A stretch of 64,000 bases of DNA, taken from positions 248,001 through 312,000 of the forward strand of contig NZ_JAHLEL010000085.1 of NCBI RefSeq assembly GCF_020131355.1. Direction: 5' to 3'. Position 1 is the first letter of the stretch, and the number at the start of each line of letters is the position of its first letter. Origin of the DNA: Pseudonocardia sp. ICBG1293. GTDB taxonomy: Bacteria; Actinomycetota; Actinomycetes; Mycobacteriales; Pseudonocardiaceae. The notes under the pieces are model-generated. The model ran no database searches. It was not told the DNA's origin and was given only the letters and a program-made list of their open reading frames with translations. The position numbers and the translations under genes are program-made. Positions 46,976-56,131 of this stretch are shown in pieces.

Positions 46976-49756
46976 TCAGGCGGCCCCGCCGTCGCCGATC
47001 TGCGGGCCTGCGGCCTGCGGGTCGTCGATCTTGTAGCCGCTCGCGGCCTCGGCCGCGGTCTCGGTCTTCACCAGGCCCTGCTTCGCCAGCGCCGAGAGCG
47101 CGCCGACGACGATGGACTCGGCGTCCACCGCGAAGTGACGGCGCACCGCCGGACGGGTGTCGGACAGGCCGAACCCGTCGGTGCCCAGGGACAGGAACGG
47201 CGCCGGGGACCACTGGCGGATCTGGTCGGGGACCGCACGCATCCAGTCCGAGACCGCCACGACCGGGGCGTCGCCGTGCTCGCCGTCGCCCAGCTTCTGG
47301 GTCACGTAGGGCACGACCGGCTCGTCACCGGGCTTGAGCAGGTTGGCGTGCTCGGCCTCGACACCGTCGCGGCGCAGCTCGCCCCAGGAGGTGACCGACC
47401 AGACCTCCGCGCGGACGTCCCACTCGTCGGAGAGCATCTTCTGCGCGGTCAGGGCCCACGGCAGCGAGACGCCGGAGGCGAGCAGCCGCACGACCGGACC
47501 GTTGCCCTCGGGAGCCGGGGCGAAGCGGTACATGCCGCGCAGGATGCCCTCGCGGTCGACGTCCTCCGGCTCGGCCGGCTGGCGGTAGGGCTCGTTGTAG
47601 ACCGTCAGGTAGTAGATGACGTTCTCGGGCTGCTCGCCGACCATCCGGCGCAGGCCGTCCTGGACGATGTGCGCGACCTCGAAGGAGAACGCCGGGTCGT
47701 AGGCGACGACGGCCGGGTTGGTCGCGGCCAGCAGCAGCGAGTGCCCGTCGTTGTGCTGCAGACCCTCACCGGTCAGCGTGGTCCGGCCCGCGGTGGCGCC
47801 GACGAGGAAGCCGCGCGCCATCTGGTCCGACGCGGCCCAGATCGAGTCGCCGGTCCGCTGGAACCCGAACATCGAGTAGAAGATGTAGATCGGGATCATC
47901 GGCTCGTCGTGCGTGGCGTACGACGAGCCCGCCGCGGTGAACGACCCGACCGACCCGGCCTCGTTGATGCCCTCGTGCAGGATCTGGCCCTGCTCGGACT
48001 CCTTGTAGGCGAGCATCAGGTCGGCGTCGACCGAGGTGTAGTTCTGCCCGTTCGGGTTGTAGATCTTCTGGCTCGGGAACATCGAGTCCATACCGAAGGT
48101 ACGGGCCTCGTCCGGGATGATCGGCACGAAGCGGGCGCCGATCTCCTTGTCCTTGATCAGCTCGCGGAGCAGCCGGACGAACGCCATCGTCGTGGCGACC
48201 TCCTGCTTGCCGGAGCCCTTCTTGACGAAGTCGTAGACCTTGTCCCCCGGCAGCACCAGCGGCTTGCTCGCGGTGCGGCGCGAGGGCAACGGGCCGCCCA
48301 GCTGGCGGCGGCGCTCCCGCAGGTACTGGATCGCCTCGTCCTTCTCGCCCGGGTGGTAGTACGGCGGCAGGTACGGGTCGGCCTCGAGCTGCTTGTCGGT
48401 GATCGGGATGCGCTGCTCGTCGCGGAACTGCTTGAGGTCGTCGAGGGTCAGCTTCTTCATCTGGTGGGTGGCGTTGCGGCCCGCGAAGTGCGTGCCCAGG
48501 CCGTAGCCCTTGATGGTCTTGGCCAGGATGACGGTCGGCTGGCCGTGGTGCGCGGTCGCCGCGGCGTAGGCCGCGTGCACCTTGCGGTAGTCGTGCCCGC
48601 CGCGCTTGAGCTTCCAGATCTCGGCGTCGCTCATCGGCTCGACGAGGGACCTGGTGCGCGGGTCGCGGCCGAAGAAGTGGTCACGGACGTAGGCGCCGTC
48701 GTTGGCCTTGTAGGTCTGGAAGTCGCCGTCGGGCGTGGTGTTCATCAGGTTGATCAGGGCGCCGTCGCGGTCGCCGTGCAGCAGGGTGTCCCACTCGCGG
48801 CCCCAGATGACCTTGATGACGTTCCAGCCGGCTCCCCGGAAGAACGCCTCCAACTCCTGGATGATCTTGCCGTTGCCGCGGACCGGGCCGTCGAGGCGCT
48901 GCAGGTTGCAGTTGACGACGAAGTTCAGGTTGTCCAGGCCCTCGTTGGCCGCGACGTGGATGAGGCCCCGCGACTCGGGCTCGTCCATCTCGCCGTCACC
49001 GAGGAAGGCCCACACCTGCTGCTGGCTCGTGTCCTTGAAGCCGCGGTCGCCCAGGTAGCGGTTGAACCGCGCCTGCATGATCGCGTTCATCGGGCCGATG
49101 CCCATCGACACCGTGGGGAACTCCCAGAAGTCCGGCATCAGGCGCGGGTGCGGGTAGGACGGCAGACCACCGCCCGGGCCGGCGTGGCTGAGCTCCTGGC
49201 GGAAGCCGTCGAGCCGGTCCTCGGACAGTCGTCCCTCGAGGAAGGCGCGGGCGTAGATGCCGGGGGAGGCGTGACCCTGGATGTAGATCTGGTCGCCACC
49301 GCCGGGGTGTTCCTTGCCACGGAAGAAGTGGTTGAAGCCGACCTCGTACAGCGTCGCCGAGGAGGCGTAGGACGAGATGTGCCCGCCGACGCCGATGCCC
49401 GGCCGCTGCGCGCGGTGCACGGTCATCGCGGCGTTCCAGCGCAGCCAGCGCCGGTAGGTGCGCTCGACGTCCTCGTCGCCGGGGAACCACGGCTCCCGGT
49501 CGGTCGGGATGGTGTTGACGTAGTCCGTCGCGGTCAGCGACGGGACGCCCACGTGCTTCTCGCGGGCACGCTGCAGCATCGTCAGCATGAGGTAGCGGGC
49601 GCGCTGCTGTCCGGCGTTGTCCAGGACCGCGTCCAGGGAGTCCAGCCACTCGGCCGTCTCCTCCGGGTCGATGTCCGGCAGGTGGGCGGCCAGCCCGTCC
49701 CGGATGACGTTGACGCGGCGGTTGTCGTCGCCGGGCCTGCTGCTCTGCGCGGTCAA
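46976..49756 (-). CDS. aceE: Pyruvate dehydrogenase E1 component (homodimeric)
   Basis: This 926-residue thiamine-diphosphate enzyme decarboxylates pyruvate and passes acetyl groups to the lipoyl E2. The ThDP motif region 'GDGEMDEPESRGLI' lies near residue 265, with 'GHISSYASSATLYEVGFNHF' and the transketolase-like C-terminal halves. The start is placed at TTG 49756 (LTAQSSRPGDDNRRVNVI), with an AGGGAGA site 5 bases upstream. The longer in-frame ATG at 49825 would add a non-conserved tail. No E2/E3 gene is nearby. Confidence 0.95.
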   Translation of the reverse strand: MTAQSSRPGDDNRRVNVIRDGLAAHLPDIDPEETAEWLDSLDAVLDNAGQQRARYLMLTMLQRAREKHVGVPSLTATDYVNTIPTDREPWFPGDEDVERTYRRWLRWNAAMTVHRAQRPGIGVGGHISSYASSATLYEVGFNHFFRGKEHPGGGDQIYIQGHASPGIYARAFLEGRLSEDRLDGFRQELSHAGPGGGLPSYPHPRLMPDFWEFPTVSMGIGPMNAIMQARFNRYLGDRGFKDTSQQQVWAFLGDGEMDEPESRGLIHVAANEGLDNLNFVVNCNLQRLDGPVRGNGKIIQELEAFFRGAGWNVIKVIWGREWDTLLHGDRDGALINLMNTTPDGDFQTYKANDGAYVRDHFFGRDPRTRSLVEPMSDAEIWKLKRGGHDYRKVHAAYAAATAHHGQPTVILAKTIKGYGLGTHFAGRNATHQMKKLTLDDLKQFRDEQRIPITDKQLEADPYLPPYYHPGEKDEAIQYLRERRRQLGGPLPSRRTASKPLVLPGDKVYDFVKKGSGKQEVATTMAFVRLLRELIKDKEIGARFVPIIPDEARTFGMDSMFPSQKIYNPNGQNYTSVDADLMLAYKESEQGQILHEGINEAGSVGSFTAAGSSYATHDEPMIPIYIFYSMFGFQRTGDSIWAASDQMARGFLVGATAGRTTLTGEGLQHNDGHSLLLAATNPAVVAYDPAFSFEVAHIVQDGLRRMVGEQPENVIYYLTVYNEPYRQPAEPEDVDREGILRGMYRFAPAPEGNGPVVRLLASGVSLPWALTAQKMLSDEWDVRAEVWSVTSWGELRRDGVEAEHANLLKPGDEPVVPYVTQKLGDGEHGDAPVVAVSDWMRAVPDQIRQWSPAPFLSLGTDGFGLSDTRPAVRRHFAVDAESIVVGALSALAKQGLVKTETAAEAASGYKIDDPQAAGPQIGDGGAA

Positions 49757-50129
49757 GGGTTCTCCCTGCCTGATTCCGTCGGTGGCCGGGATCGCCCGGC
49801 CCTGTCGTTCTCTCGCCGCCGGCATGTGGGCGGCGTCGCGGCCGGACCCGATGGTCGTGACCGTGGCCAGGGTCCATCGTGCCTGTTCCGGCGCGTGCCC
49901 GAAACTCGTCGTTCACGGTCACGGGTGCTGGGCGCGAGGATAGGTACTACTCGTACGTAACTGAACGGAGGGCCGGGTGACCTGCGCGTCACCGTCCCGA
50001 CGGCACCGGGCCGGTTGCATCCGGTCGTGCCCCCGTGATCGGATGCCCCATCCGATTTCGCGCGAAGGGTGGCGCCCGCACGCGGAACCGAAGACGATGG
50101 ACTGCGTGAGCAGCGTGAAAGGGGAACGA
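49757..50129. other. Divergent intergenic region aceE / DUF3052
   Basis: About 370 bp with no gene, holding the divergent promoters. Near 49941-49960 there is an AT-richer patch (taggtactactcgtacgtaa) that could hold promoter elements. No clear operator or riboswitch was recognised. Confidence 0.5.
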
Positions 50130-50561
50130 GTGGTGACCGCGGCAGATGCCGGTGCGTCCGACATCGCGGCAAAGCTCGGCATCGAGCCGGGCATGATCGT
50201 CCAGGAACTCGGTTACGACACCGACATCGACGACCAGGTCAGAGAGGCCGTCGAGGACACGACCGGTGAGGAGCTCCTCGACGAGGACGCCCAGGAGGTC
50301 ATCGACGTCGTCCTCCTGTGGTTCCGCGACGGGGACGGCGACCTGATCGACACCCTGGTCGACGCCCGGACGCCCCTCTCGGACGAGGGCTTCGTGTGGG
50401 TCCTGACACCCAAGACCGGCCGTGACGGCCACATCCAGCCCTCCGAGATCGCCGAGGCGGCTCCGACCGCCGGGCTGTCGCAGACGTCGAACGCGACGCT
50501 CGGGGACGACTGGGTGGGGTCGAAGCTCGTGCCGCCGAAGCAGGGGAAGGGCAAGCGCTGA
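50130..50561 (+). CDS. DUF3052 family protein (Rv2239c-like)
   Basis: This 143-residue acidic cytoplasmic protein is conserved next to aceE and AhpE in actinobacteria. It shows 'DIAAKLGIEPGMIVQELGYD', 'TGEELLDEDAQEVIDVVLLW', and 'VLTPKTGRDGHIQPSEIAEA'. GTG 50130 follows an AAAGGGGA site. The ATG at 50097 is a possible longer start. The function is unknown. The stop overlaps the next gene's first codon. Confidence 0.9.
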   Translation: MVTAADAGASDIAAKLGIEPGMIVQELGYDTDIDDQVREAVEDTTGEELLDEDAQEVIDVVLLWFRDGDGDLIDTLVDARTPLSDEGFVWVLTPKTGRDGHIQPSEIAEAAPTAGLSQTSNATLGDDWVGSKLVPPKQGKGKR

Positions 50562-51022
50562 CAGCGGTCGTCGAGGGCGCGACCGCCCCGGCCTTCGAGC
50601 TCCCCGACCAGAACCGACAGCCGGTCTCGCTGGCGTCGGTACTCGGGTCGGGGCGCTCTGCGCTGCTGGTGTTCTACCCGTTCGCCTTCTCCGGGATCTG
50701 CGGCGGGGAGCTGACCGCCGTGCAGGCGTCGCTCCCCGACTTCCAGAACGACGCCACGCAGGTGCTGGCTATCTCGTGCGACCCGACGTTCTCGTTGGGT
50801 GCGTGGGCGTCGTCGGCCGGTTTCGGGTTCCCGCTGCTGTCGGACTTCTGGCCGCACGGGGCCGTGGCATCGGCGTACGGGGTGTTCGACACCGCGAAGG
50901 GGATGGCCTTGCGGGGGACGTTCCTGGTGCGGCCGGACGGGACCGTGTCGTTCGCCGAGGTGAACCGGCCGGGGGAGCCGCGCGACCAGGAGGGGTGGCG
51001 GCGGGCCCTCGCGGTCGTGTGA
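50558..51022 (+). CDS. Peroxiredoxin (AhpE-like)
   Basis: This 154-residue one-Cys peroxidase has its peroxidatic Cys in 'FYPFAFSGICGGEL' near residue 45. 'FELPDQNRQPVSL' lies at the N-terminus and 'LLSDFWPHGAVASAYGVFD' in the middle. It matches M. tuberculosis AhpE (Rv2238c) in position and length. The conserved N-terminus 'TAVVEGATAPAFELPDQN' can only be reached from CTG 50558, which overlaps the previous stop (CTGA). No ATG, GTG or TTG is available, so a CTG start or a one-base error is implied. Confidence 0.88.
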   Translation: MTAVVEGATAPAFELPDQNRQPVSLASVLGSGRSALLVFYPFAFSGICGGELTAVQASLPDFQNDATQVLAISCDPTFSLGAWASSAGFGFPLLSDFWPHGAVASAYGVFDTAKGMALRGTFLVRPDGTVSFAEVNRPGEPRDQEGWRRALAVV

Positions 51023-51035
51023 AGATGTCCGTCCC

Positions 51036-51107
51036 GGGCGCGTAGCTCAGCGGGAGAGCACTCGGTTTACACCCGAGCGGTCGCAGGTTCGAACCCTGCC
51101 GCGCCCA
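51036..51107 (+). tRNA. tRNA-Val (anticodon TAC)
   Basis: A 72-base cloverleaf has acceptor stem GGGCGCG/CGCGCCC, a D-arm 'GCTCAGCGGGAGAGC', and anticodon stem CTCGG/CCGAG. The anticodon TAC is at 51068-51070, and the T-arm is GCAGG-TTCGAAC-CCTGC. No CCA is encoded. The integrase gene 90 bp downstream suggests that its 3' end is the attachment site of the integrative element. Confidence 0.96.
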
Positions 51108-51197
51108 CGCTTCTGACCTGAGGTTTCTTCCCCGCCAAGATCATCGAACGGTCCGCGTGACGCGTTTCGTGACACCAGCGGCTCGTATCCTCACGTC

Positions 51198-53003
51198 ATG
51201 ACACGGGCGAAGGCCGGTCGCCGGAGGCAGCGCGGGACGATCGACAGGCTGCCGAGCGGTGCCCTGCGCGTCCGCGTGTACGGCGGGCAGGACCCGGTGT
51301 CGGGGAAGCGGAACATCCTCGTCGAGGTGATCGAGCCCGGCCCGCGCCAGGAGGCCCGCGCCGAGGCCGCGCGGACGCGGCTCCTCAACGCCGTCGACGA
51401 GCAGCGCAGCCCCCGCACGAGCGCGACGCTGGACCAGCTGCTCGACCGGTACCTGGAGACCCTCGACGTCGGCGCGACCACGCTCCGCGCGTACACCCGG
51501 TACCTGGAGCTGCACGTCCGCCCGTTCCTCGGTCGGACGAAGGCCGGCGCCGTCGGTGCGGAAGCCCTGGATTCGCTCTACGCTGAGCTGCGCCGCTGCC
51601 GTGACCACTGCTCCGGGTCGGCGAAGCGCGTCGACCACCGGACGCCCCGCGATCACGAGTGCGACGACCGGTGCCGTCCACATCGCTGCCGGCCGCTGGC
51701 GCCGGCCACGATCCGGCACATCCACTTCGTGCTGAACGGGGCGTACTCGCGCGGGGTGCGGTGGCGCTGGGTGTCCGTCAACCCGGTCGAGTTCGTCTCG
51801 CCGCCCGCGAAGCCGCCGCCGGACCCGCAGCCGCCGTCCGCGGCGGAGGCGGCGCGGCTGCTGAACGAGGCGTGGCGGGATCTGGACTGGGGTGCGCTGG
51901 TCTGGCTGTTCATGACCACCGGCGCCCGCCGCGGCGAGCTGTGCGCGCTGCGCTGGTCGAACGTCGACCTGGAGTCGGGGACGCTGACGATCCGTCGGGC
52001 GATCGCCCAGGACGGCCGGGCGTTGCAGGAGAAGGACACGAAGACCCACCAGCAGCGGCGTCTCGCGCTGGACGCGGAGACCGTCGAGGTGCTGTGCGCC
52101 CACCGGGCGCGGTGCGACGAGCGGGCCCGTGCGCTCGGGGTCGAGCTGCGCCCGGAGGCGTTCGTGTTCTCGCTGGCGCCGGACGGGTCGGCGAGTCTGG
52201 TGCCGGGGTCGGTGACGCAGCGGTACTCGCGGATGGCGGCTCGGCTGGGGTTGGACACGCACCTGCATAACCTGCGGCACTACTCGGCGACGGAGCTGAT
52301 CGCGGCCGGGGTGGACGTTCGGACGGTCGCCGGTCGGCTGGGGCACTCGGGCGGCGGGGTGACCACGCTGCGGGTGTACGCGGCGTGGGTGTCGGAGGCG
52401 GACCAGCGGGCGGCGAGCGGGCTCGGGTCGCGGATGCCGGAGCGGCCGGCGGGGCCGGGGTCGGAGATGGAGCGGGTGCGGCGGGATCCGCAGTCGGCTC
52501 GGGAGCGGCTGGCGGTCGAGCTGTTGGAGCGGATCGAGTCCGGGGTCGTGCCGGTAGGTCGGCATCTGCCGGGGGTCAAGGTGCTGGCTGCCGAGCAGGG
52601 GCTCGCGCCGAGCACGGTGCACCGGGCGTTCGAGCTTCTGCGTGAGTGGGGTGTGCTCGTCGGTGCAGTGGGGGAGCGGCCGACGGTCGTTGTGCCGTCG
52701 GCCGTCGTCGGTCGCCCGGCCGCGACAGCCCCGCCGGAACCCGAGCAGCAGGAGCCCGTGGCCGGGCAGGCCGCGAGCTACTTCACCGTCGTCGTGCGGG
52801 GCCCGGGCGGGCGTCGCTATCCGGCCCGGGTGGTGACGGGCAACCTCGCCGACCCCACGACGTTCCGGGCCCACCTGATCGGTATTGCACGGATGGAGGA
52901 GCCGGAGGCCGTGGGCGAGGGAGAAGAGTGGATCGGACGCTACGAGATCGAGGTCGTGCCCCTCGGAGCACCGAACCAAGATCCGATGGTCCTCCGCTGG
53001 TGA
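51198..53003 (+). CDS. Tyrosine site-specific integrase with C-terminal GntR-like domain
   Basis: This 601-residue fusion starts with an Arg-rich AP2-like arm-binding region (residues 1-60). A SAM-like core-binding domain (~70-170) is interrupted by a Cys/His-rich stretch (RDHCSG...DHECDDRCRPHRC). The catalytic domain (~190-405) carries the first Arg in 'TTGARRGEL', Lys in 'EKDTKTHQQRR', His-x-x-Arg in 'LHNLRHYSA', His in 'GRLGHSG', and Tyr in 'RVYAAWV'. From ~430 a GntR-type winged helix follows ('LPGVKVLAAEQGLAPSTVHR'), then a ~100-residue tail. A TATCCT box 6 bases before the ATG suggests a leaderless transcript. Confidence 0.93.
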   Translation: MTRAKAGRRRQRGTIDRLPSGALRVRVYGGQDPVSGKRNILVEVIEPGPRQEARAEAARTRLLNAVDEQRSPRTSATLDQLLDRYLETLDVGATTLRAYTRYLELHVRPFLGRTKAGAVGAEALDSLYAELRRCRDHCSGSAKRVDHRTPRDHECDDRCRPHRCRPLAPATIRHIHFVLNGAYSRGVRWRWVSVNPVEFVSPPAKPPPDPQPPSAAEAARLLNEAWRDLDWGALVWLFMTTGARRGELCALRWSNVDLESGTLTIRRAIAQDGRALQEKDTKTHQQRRLALDAETVEVLCAHRARCDERARALGVELRPEAFVFSLAPDGSASLVPGSVTQRYSRMAARLGLDTHLHNLRHYSATELIAAGVDVRTVAGRLGHSGGGVTTLRVYAAWVSEADQRAASGLGSRMPERPAGPGSEMERVRRDPQSARERLAVELLERIESGVVPVGRHLPGVKVLAAEQGLAPSTVHRAFELLREWGVLVGAVGERPTVVVPSAVVGRPAATAPPEPEQQEPVAGQAASYFTVVVRGPGGRRYPARVVTGNLADPTTFRAHLIGIARMEEPEAVGEGEEWIGRYEIEVVPLGAPNQDPMVLRW

Positions 53004-53009
53004 CTGTGG

Positions 53010-54299
53010 CTACGGCGTCGAGTCAGGTGCGGACGTGTGTGCGCGTCGCCGGAGGTAGCGGCGTTCGGCCTCGTTCTCGGTGAGGGCGGCAGCGGCGCGG
53101 TACTCGTGGTTCGCGCGGTCGTGCTCGCCGAGCTGGTCCAAGAGGTGGGCACGGACGGCGCGGGTGCGTTGCGCGACGAGGGGATCGTCGGAGATCCGGT
53201 GTTCGTGGTCGAGCTGGTCGAGCAGAGCCAGGCCGCGGCGGGGACCGAACGCCTGGGACACGGCGACGACCCGGGAGAGTCGTATCGGTGCGGTGGGTTC
53301 GAGGCGTTCGAGCCAGAGGTACAGGGCAGCGATCTGCGCCCAGTCGGTCTCGTCGGCAGTGCTCGCTTGTGCATGGGTCGCCGCGATGGCCGCTTGGAGC
53401 TGGTACGCGCCGACACGCCGCTGTCGCCAGGCGTCCTCGATGAGCTGTTGTCCCTCGGCGATGAGGTCGTGGTCCCAGCGGGCGCGGTCCTGCTCGGGGA
53501 GGACGATCAGCTCGTCGTCGGGGCCGGTCCGGGCGACGCGGCGCGCCTCGGTCAGCAGCATGAGCGCGAGCAGACCGGCGACCTCGACATCTTCCGGGAG
53601 CGAGGCGTGAAGTATCCGGGTGAGCCGGATGGCCTCGGCGGTGAGATCGACACGAGTGAGGCTGCTGCCGGCGGTGGCGGTGTATCCCTCGTTGAAGACC
53701 AGGTAGAGCACCCGCATCACCGCGGCGATGCGTCCGGTGAGGTCGTCCTGGTCGCGAAGCTGGAAGCGGGCGCCGGCCTTCTTCAACGTCTGCTTGGCGC
53801 GGCTGATCCGGGTTCCCATGGTGGTCTCGCTGGTGCCGTAGGCGTGGGCGATCTCCCCGGTGGCGAGTCCGCCTACGGCGCGCAGCGTGAGCGCGACCTG
53901 GGACACCTCGGACAGCGCAGGGTGGCAGCACAGCAGCAGCACGTGCAGGCTGTCGTCGTAGTCGACGCCGGCGGGTCCGAGCTGTGTCGGGTCGACCACT
54001 ACGGGATCGAGGGCGGCGGCGTCTTCCTCACGGCGATGCGCAGCCTGTTCGGAGCGGATGAGATCGATCATCTTGCGGTAGGCGACGCGGATCAGCCAGC
54101 TCCGCGGCTCGTCCGGCACCCCGTCCTCGGGCCAGCGCTGACCGGCGATGATCAGCGCCTCCTGCGTGGCGTCCTCGGCGAGCTCGAACCGGCCGAAGCG
54201 GCGTACCAGCGCACCGGTGACCTGCGGCGTCTCGGTGCGCAGAATCTGTTCGATGCGCCGTGGTTCCACCCCTGCGGTGTCGTCGGCTGGAATCGGCAT
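53010..54299 (-). CDS. ECF sigma factor, ECF42 type
   Basis: This 429-residue sigma factor has region 2 ('FGRFELAEDATQEALIIAGQ', 'RSWLIRVAYRKMIDLIRSE') and region 4 ('GGLATGEIAHAYGTSETTMG'). The long C-terminal helical/TPR-like extension (residues ~190-429) is characteristic of the ECF42 group. These factors are controlled by their extension and partner with DGPF/YCII proteins rather than anti-sigma factors. The adjacent YCII gene fits this. Its ATG shares one base with the YCII stop (TGATG), so the genes are coupled. Confidence 0.92.
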   Translation of the reverse strand: MPIPADDTAGVEPRRIEQILRTETPQVTGALVRRFGRFELAEDATQEALIIAGQRWPEDGVPDEPRSWLIRVAYRKMIDLIRSEQAAHRREEDAAALDPVVVDPTQLGPAGVDYDDSLHVLLLCCHPALSEVSQVALTLRAVGGLATGEIAHAYGTSETTMGTRISRAKQTLKKAGARFQLRDQDDLTGRIAAVMRVLYLVFNEGYTATAGSSLTRVDLTAEAIRLTRILHASLPEDVEVAGLLALMLLTEARRVARTGPDDELIVLPEQDRARWDHDLIAEGQQLIEDAWRQRRVGAYQLQAAIAATHAQASTADETDWAQIAALYLWLERLEPTAPIRLSRVVAVSQAFGPRRGLALLDQLDHEHRISDDPLVAQRTRAVRAHLLDQLGEHDRANHEYRAAAALTENEAERRYLRRRAHTSAPDSTP

Positions 54300-54667
54300 C
54301 AGGCGAAGTCGTCGCCCATGATCGGCCGGATCTCCATCGGCTCGCCGAGCACGTCGACCATCCGGGCGACGATGTCCTTGGCCCGCTCCAGGCTGGAGAC
54401 GTCGATGATGGCGAAGCTGGCCAGCACCTCTTTCAGCTCCGCGAACGGACCGTCGGTCGCGGCGACACCGGCGTCGGTCTTGCGCACGGTGGTGGAGACG
54501 GCGGGGTGGCCCAGGCCCTCGCTCAGTACGAACTCCCCTGTCTCCCGCAGCTCGGCCTCGAACCTCTGGTAAGCGGCGAACGCGTCCAGAGCCTCCTGGC
54601 TCGGAGTGTCGGCGGTCTCGGCGTCCCACGACGCCGCGGGGGTGTAGCTCAACAGCAGGAACTTCAC
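54299..54667 (-). CDS. YCII/DGPF domain protein
   Basis: This 122-residue protein of the YciI-like dimeric alpha/beta-barrel fold has the name-giving motif 'TDGPFAELKEVLASFAIIDV'. Such genes are the standard partner and target of ECF42 sigma factors. The biochemical role is unknown. GTG 54667 begins 'VKFLLLSYTPAA'. It is translationally coupled to the sigma gene downstream. Confidence 0.93.
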   Translation of the reverse strand: MKFLLLSYTPAASWDAETADTPSQEALDAFAAYQRFEAELRETGEFVLSEGLGHPAVSTTVRKTDAGVAATDGPFAELKEVLASFAIIDVSSLERAKDIVARMVDVLGEPMEIRPIMGDDFA

Positions 54668-54693
54668 GATCGTTCTCCTACGAGGTGTCGGTA

Positions 54694-55365
54694 TCAGTAT
54701 CCGGTGGGGTTGGCATCGGTGTGGCGTCGGAGGCGCACTGCGCAGACGCTGACCCACGTGAACGCGATCAGGCCGGTGACAGCGATCTGGATGCTCGACC
54801 CGGTGGGCGAGACCGGTACCAGCAGGGCGAGCGCGACGAGGCCGTTGCCGGTGGAGATCCAGAACTGCCGACGGCGGATCGAGCGGACCAGGAGCGCAAT
54901 GCACGCGCCTGCGAGGGCGAGGAACGAGGCCGCGGCCGCCGCTGTGTGCACGACCGAGTGCCACGACATCTCGACACTCCCGGTAGGGGCGCCGATGGGG
55001 AACCCGTTCTGCGGGTCCATCGTGAACAGTCCCGCGATCACGAATCCGGCACCGAAGGTGCTCAGAAGGATCGGCGCGATCCGCGAGCCCGCACCAGCGG
55101 TGACGAGGCGGCGATGGGCGACCGCGAGGGCGACCGCGCCCAATCCCGCGAGCACGAAGGTGACCTGCTGGACCCAGCCGAGATCACCGGTCGCGAGCTG
55201 GCTGAGCGGATGGATGCGGATGTCGAAGCCCGGCCGGGTCAGTGCCTGTACCGCGGACGAGACGTAGAAGAAGGGACCGGCGGACACAGCGGCGGTGAGC
55301 AGCGTGCGGGTCCGGAGACGAGCGCCGGCTACGGCGTCATACGCGGATTGCGGTGTGGTGGTCAT
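54694..55365 (-). CDS. DUF998 family integral membrane protein
   Basis: This 223-residue protein has six predicted membrane helices (e.g. 'TLLTAAVSAGPFFYVSSAV', 'VTFVLAGLGAVALAVAHRRL', 'FLALAGACIALLV'). The conserved loop 'IHPLSQLATGDLGWVQQ' is present. ATG 55365 has a GGAGAAG site. It lies 26 bp upstream of the YCII-sigma pair and probably forms one operon with them. Confidence 0.88.
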   Translation of the reverse strand: MTTTPQSAYDAVAGARLRTRTLLTAAVSAGPFFYVSSAVQALTRPGFDIRIHPLSQLATGDLGWVQQVTFVLAGLGAVALAVAHRRLVTAGAGSRIAPILLSTFGAGFVIAGLFTMDPQNGFPIGAPTGSVEMSWHSVVHTAAAAASFLALAGACIALLVRSIRRRQFWISTGNGLVALALLVPVSPTGSSIQIAVTGLIAFTWVSVCAVRLRRHTDANPTGY

Positions 55366-55578
55366 GGTCTTCTCCAGCGTTCGCGGGCGTCGCCACCCCG
55401 GGCGGGGCGGTGTTTCACAGACACCACGGAGCCGATCCCGCCGTCTTGACATCGCTACACGGAGATTTCTGGGAGAACTTTCCTCGCCCTGCGATGTCGA
55501 GAAGCTGGCGGCCGTTCCGAGGTAGCGGTGAGCACGGCCCGCACGGTGGTCGCGCCGAACAGACTCGAGGAGCACGCC

Positions 55579-56055
55579 ATGACCGACTACGCCGGCGCAC
55601 ACCCCGCGGGCACCCACGACCGCGATACCCAGGCGGCACGCCCCCAGCCCAGCGAGCGCCTCCGCGCGCTCGACCGGCTCGTCGGCACCTGGACCGTCAG
55701 CGGTGGTGCCGAAGGCACTGTCCGCTACGAACTGATGAACGGTGGACACTTCCTCATCCAGCACGTCGACCTCGAACAGAACGGCCAGACCGTCACCGGA
55801 TTCGAGGTGATCGGACACCTGCACCCCTTCGGCGAGCCGGTCAGCACGGAGATCTTCTCCCGCTTCTACGACTCCGAAGGCAACACCTTCGACTACGTCT
55901 ACGAACTGGACGGCGACACGCTCACCATCTGGGCCGGTGCCCAGGGCAGCCCTGCCTACTTCCGGGGAGTCTTCGCCGCCGATGACGGCATCATGACCGG
56001 CGACTGGGTCTACCCCGGAGGGGGCGGCTACCCCAGCGCCATGGTCCGGCGGTAA
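55579..56055 (+). CDS. DUF1579-like (lipocalin-fold) protein
   Basis: This 158-residue cytoplasmic protein is a predicted small beta-barrel: 'RLVGTWTVSGGAEGTVRYEL', 'GGHFLIQHVDLEQNGQTVTG', and 'GDTLTIWAGAQGSPAYFRG'. ATG 55579 has a GAGGAG site. It is divergent from the DUF998-YCII-sigma operon. A TGTCGA hexamer at 55495-55500 in its upstream region resembles an ECF42 -35 element, so it could belong to the sigma factor's regulon. The ligand is unknown. Confidence 0.8.
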   Translation: MTDYAGAHPAGTHDRDTQAARPQPSERLRALDRLVGTWTVSGGAEGTVRYELMNGGHFLIQHVDLEQNGQTVTGFEVIGHLHPFGEPVSTEIFSRFYDSEGNTFDYVYELDGDTLTIWAGAQGSPAYFRGVFAADDGIMTGDWVYPGGGGYPSAMVRR

Positions 56056-56131
56056 CGCGCGTCCAGCGCAGTACGTGGAGCCACTTCCGAACTGCAGGTG
56101 GAGATCGACGCCACCACTCGCCAGTACTGCA

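Noticed and set aside
47135..49960. 941-codon plus-strand frame opposite aceE
   Set aside because: Antisense shadow of aceE with biased composition and no recognisable fold.
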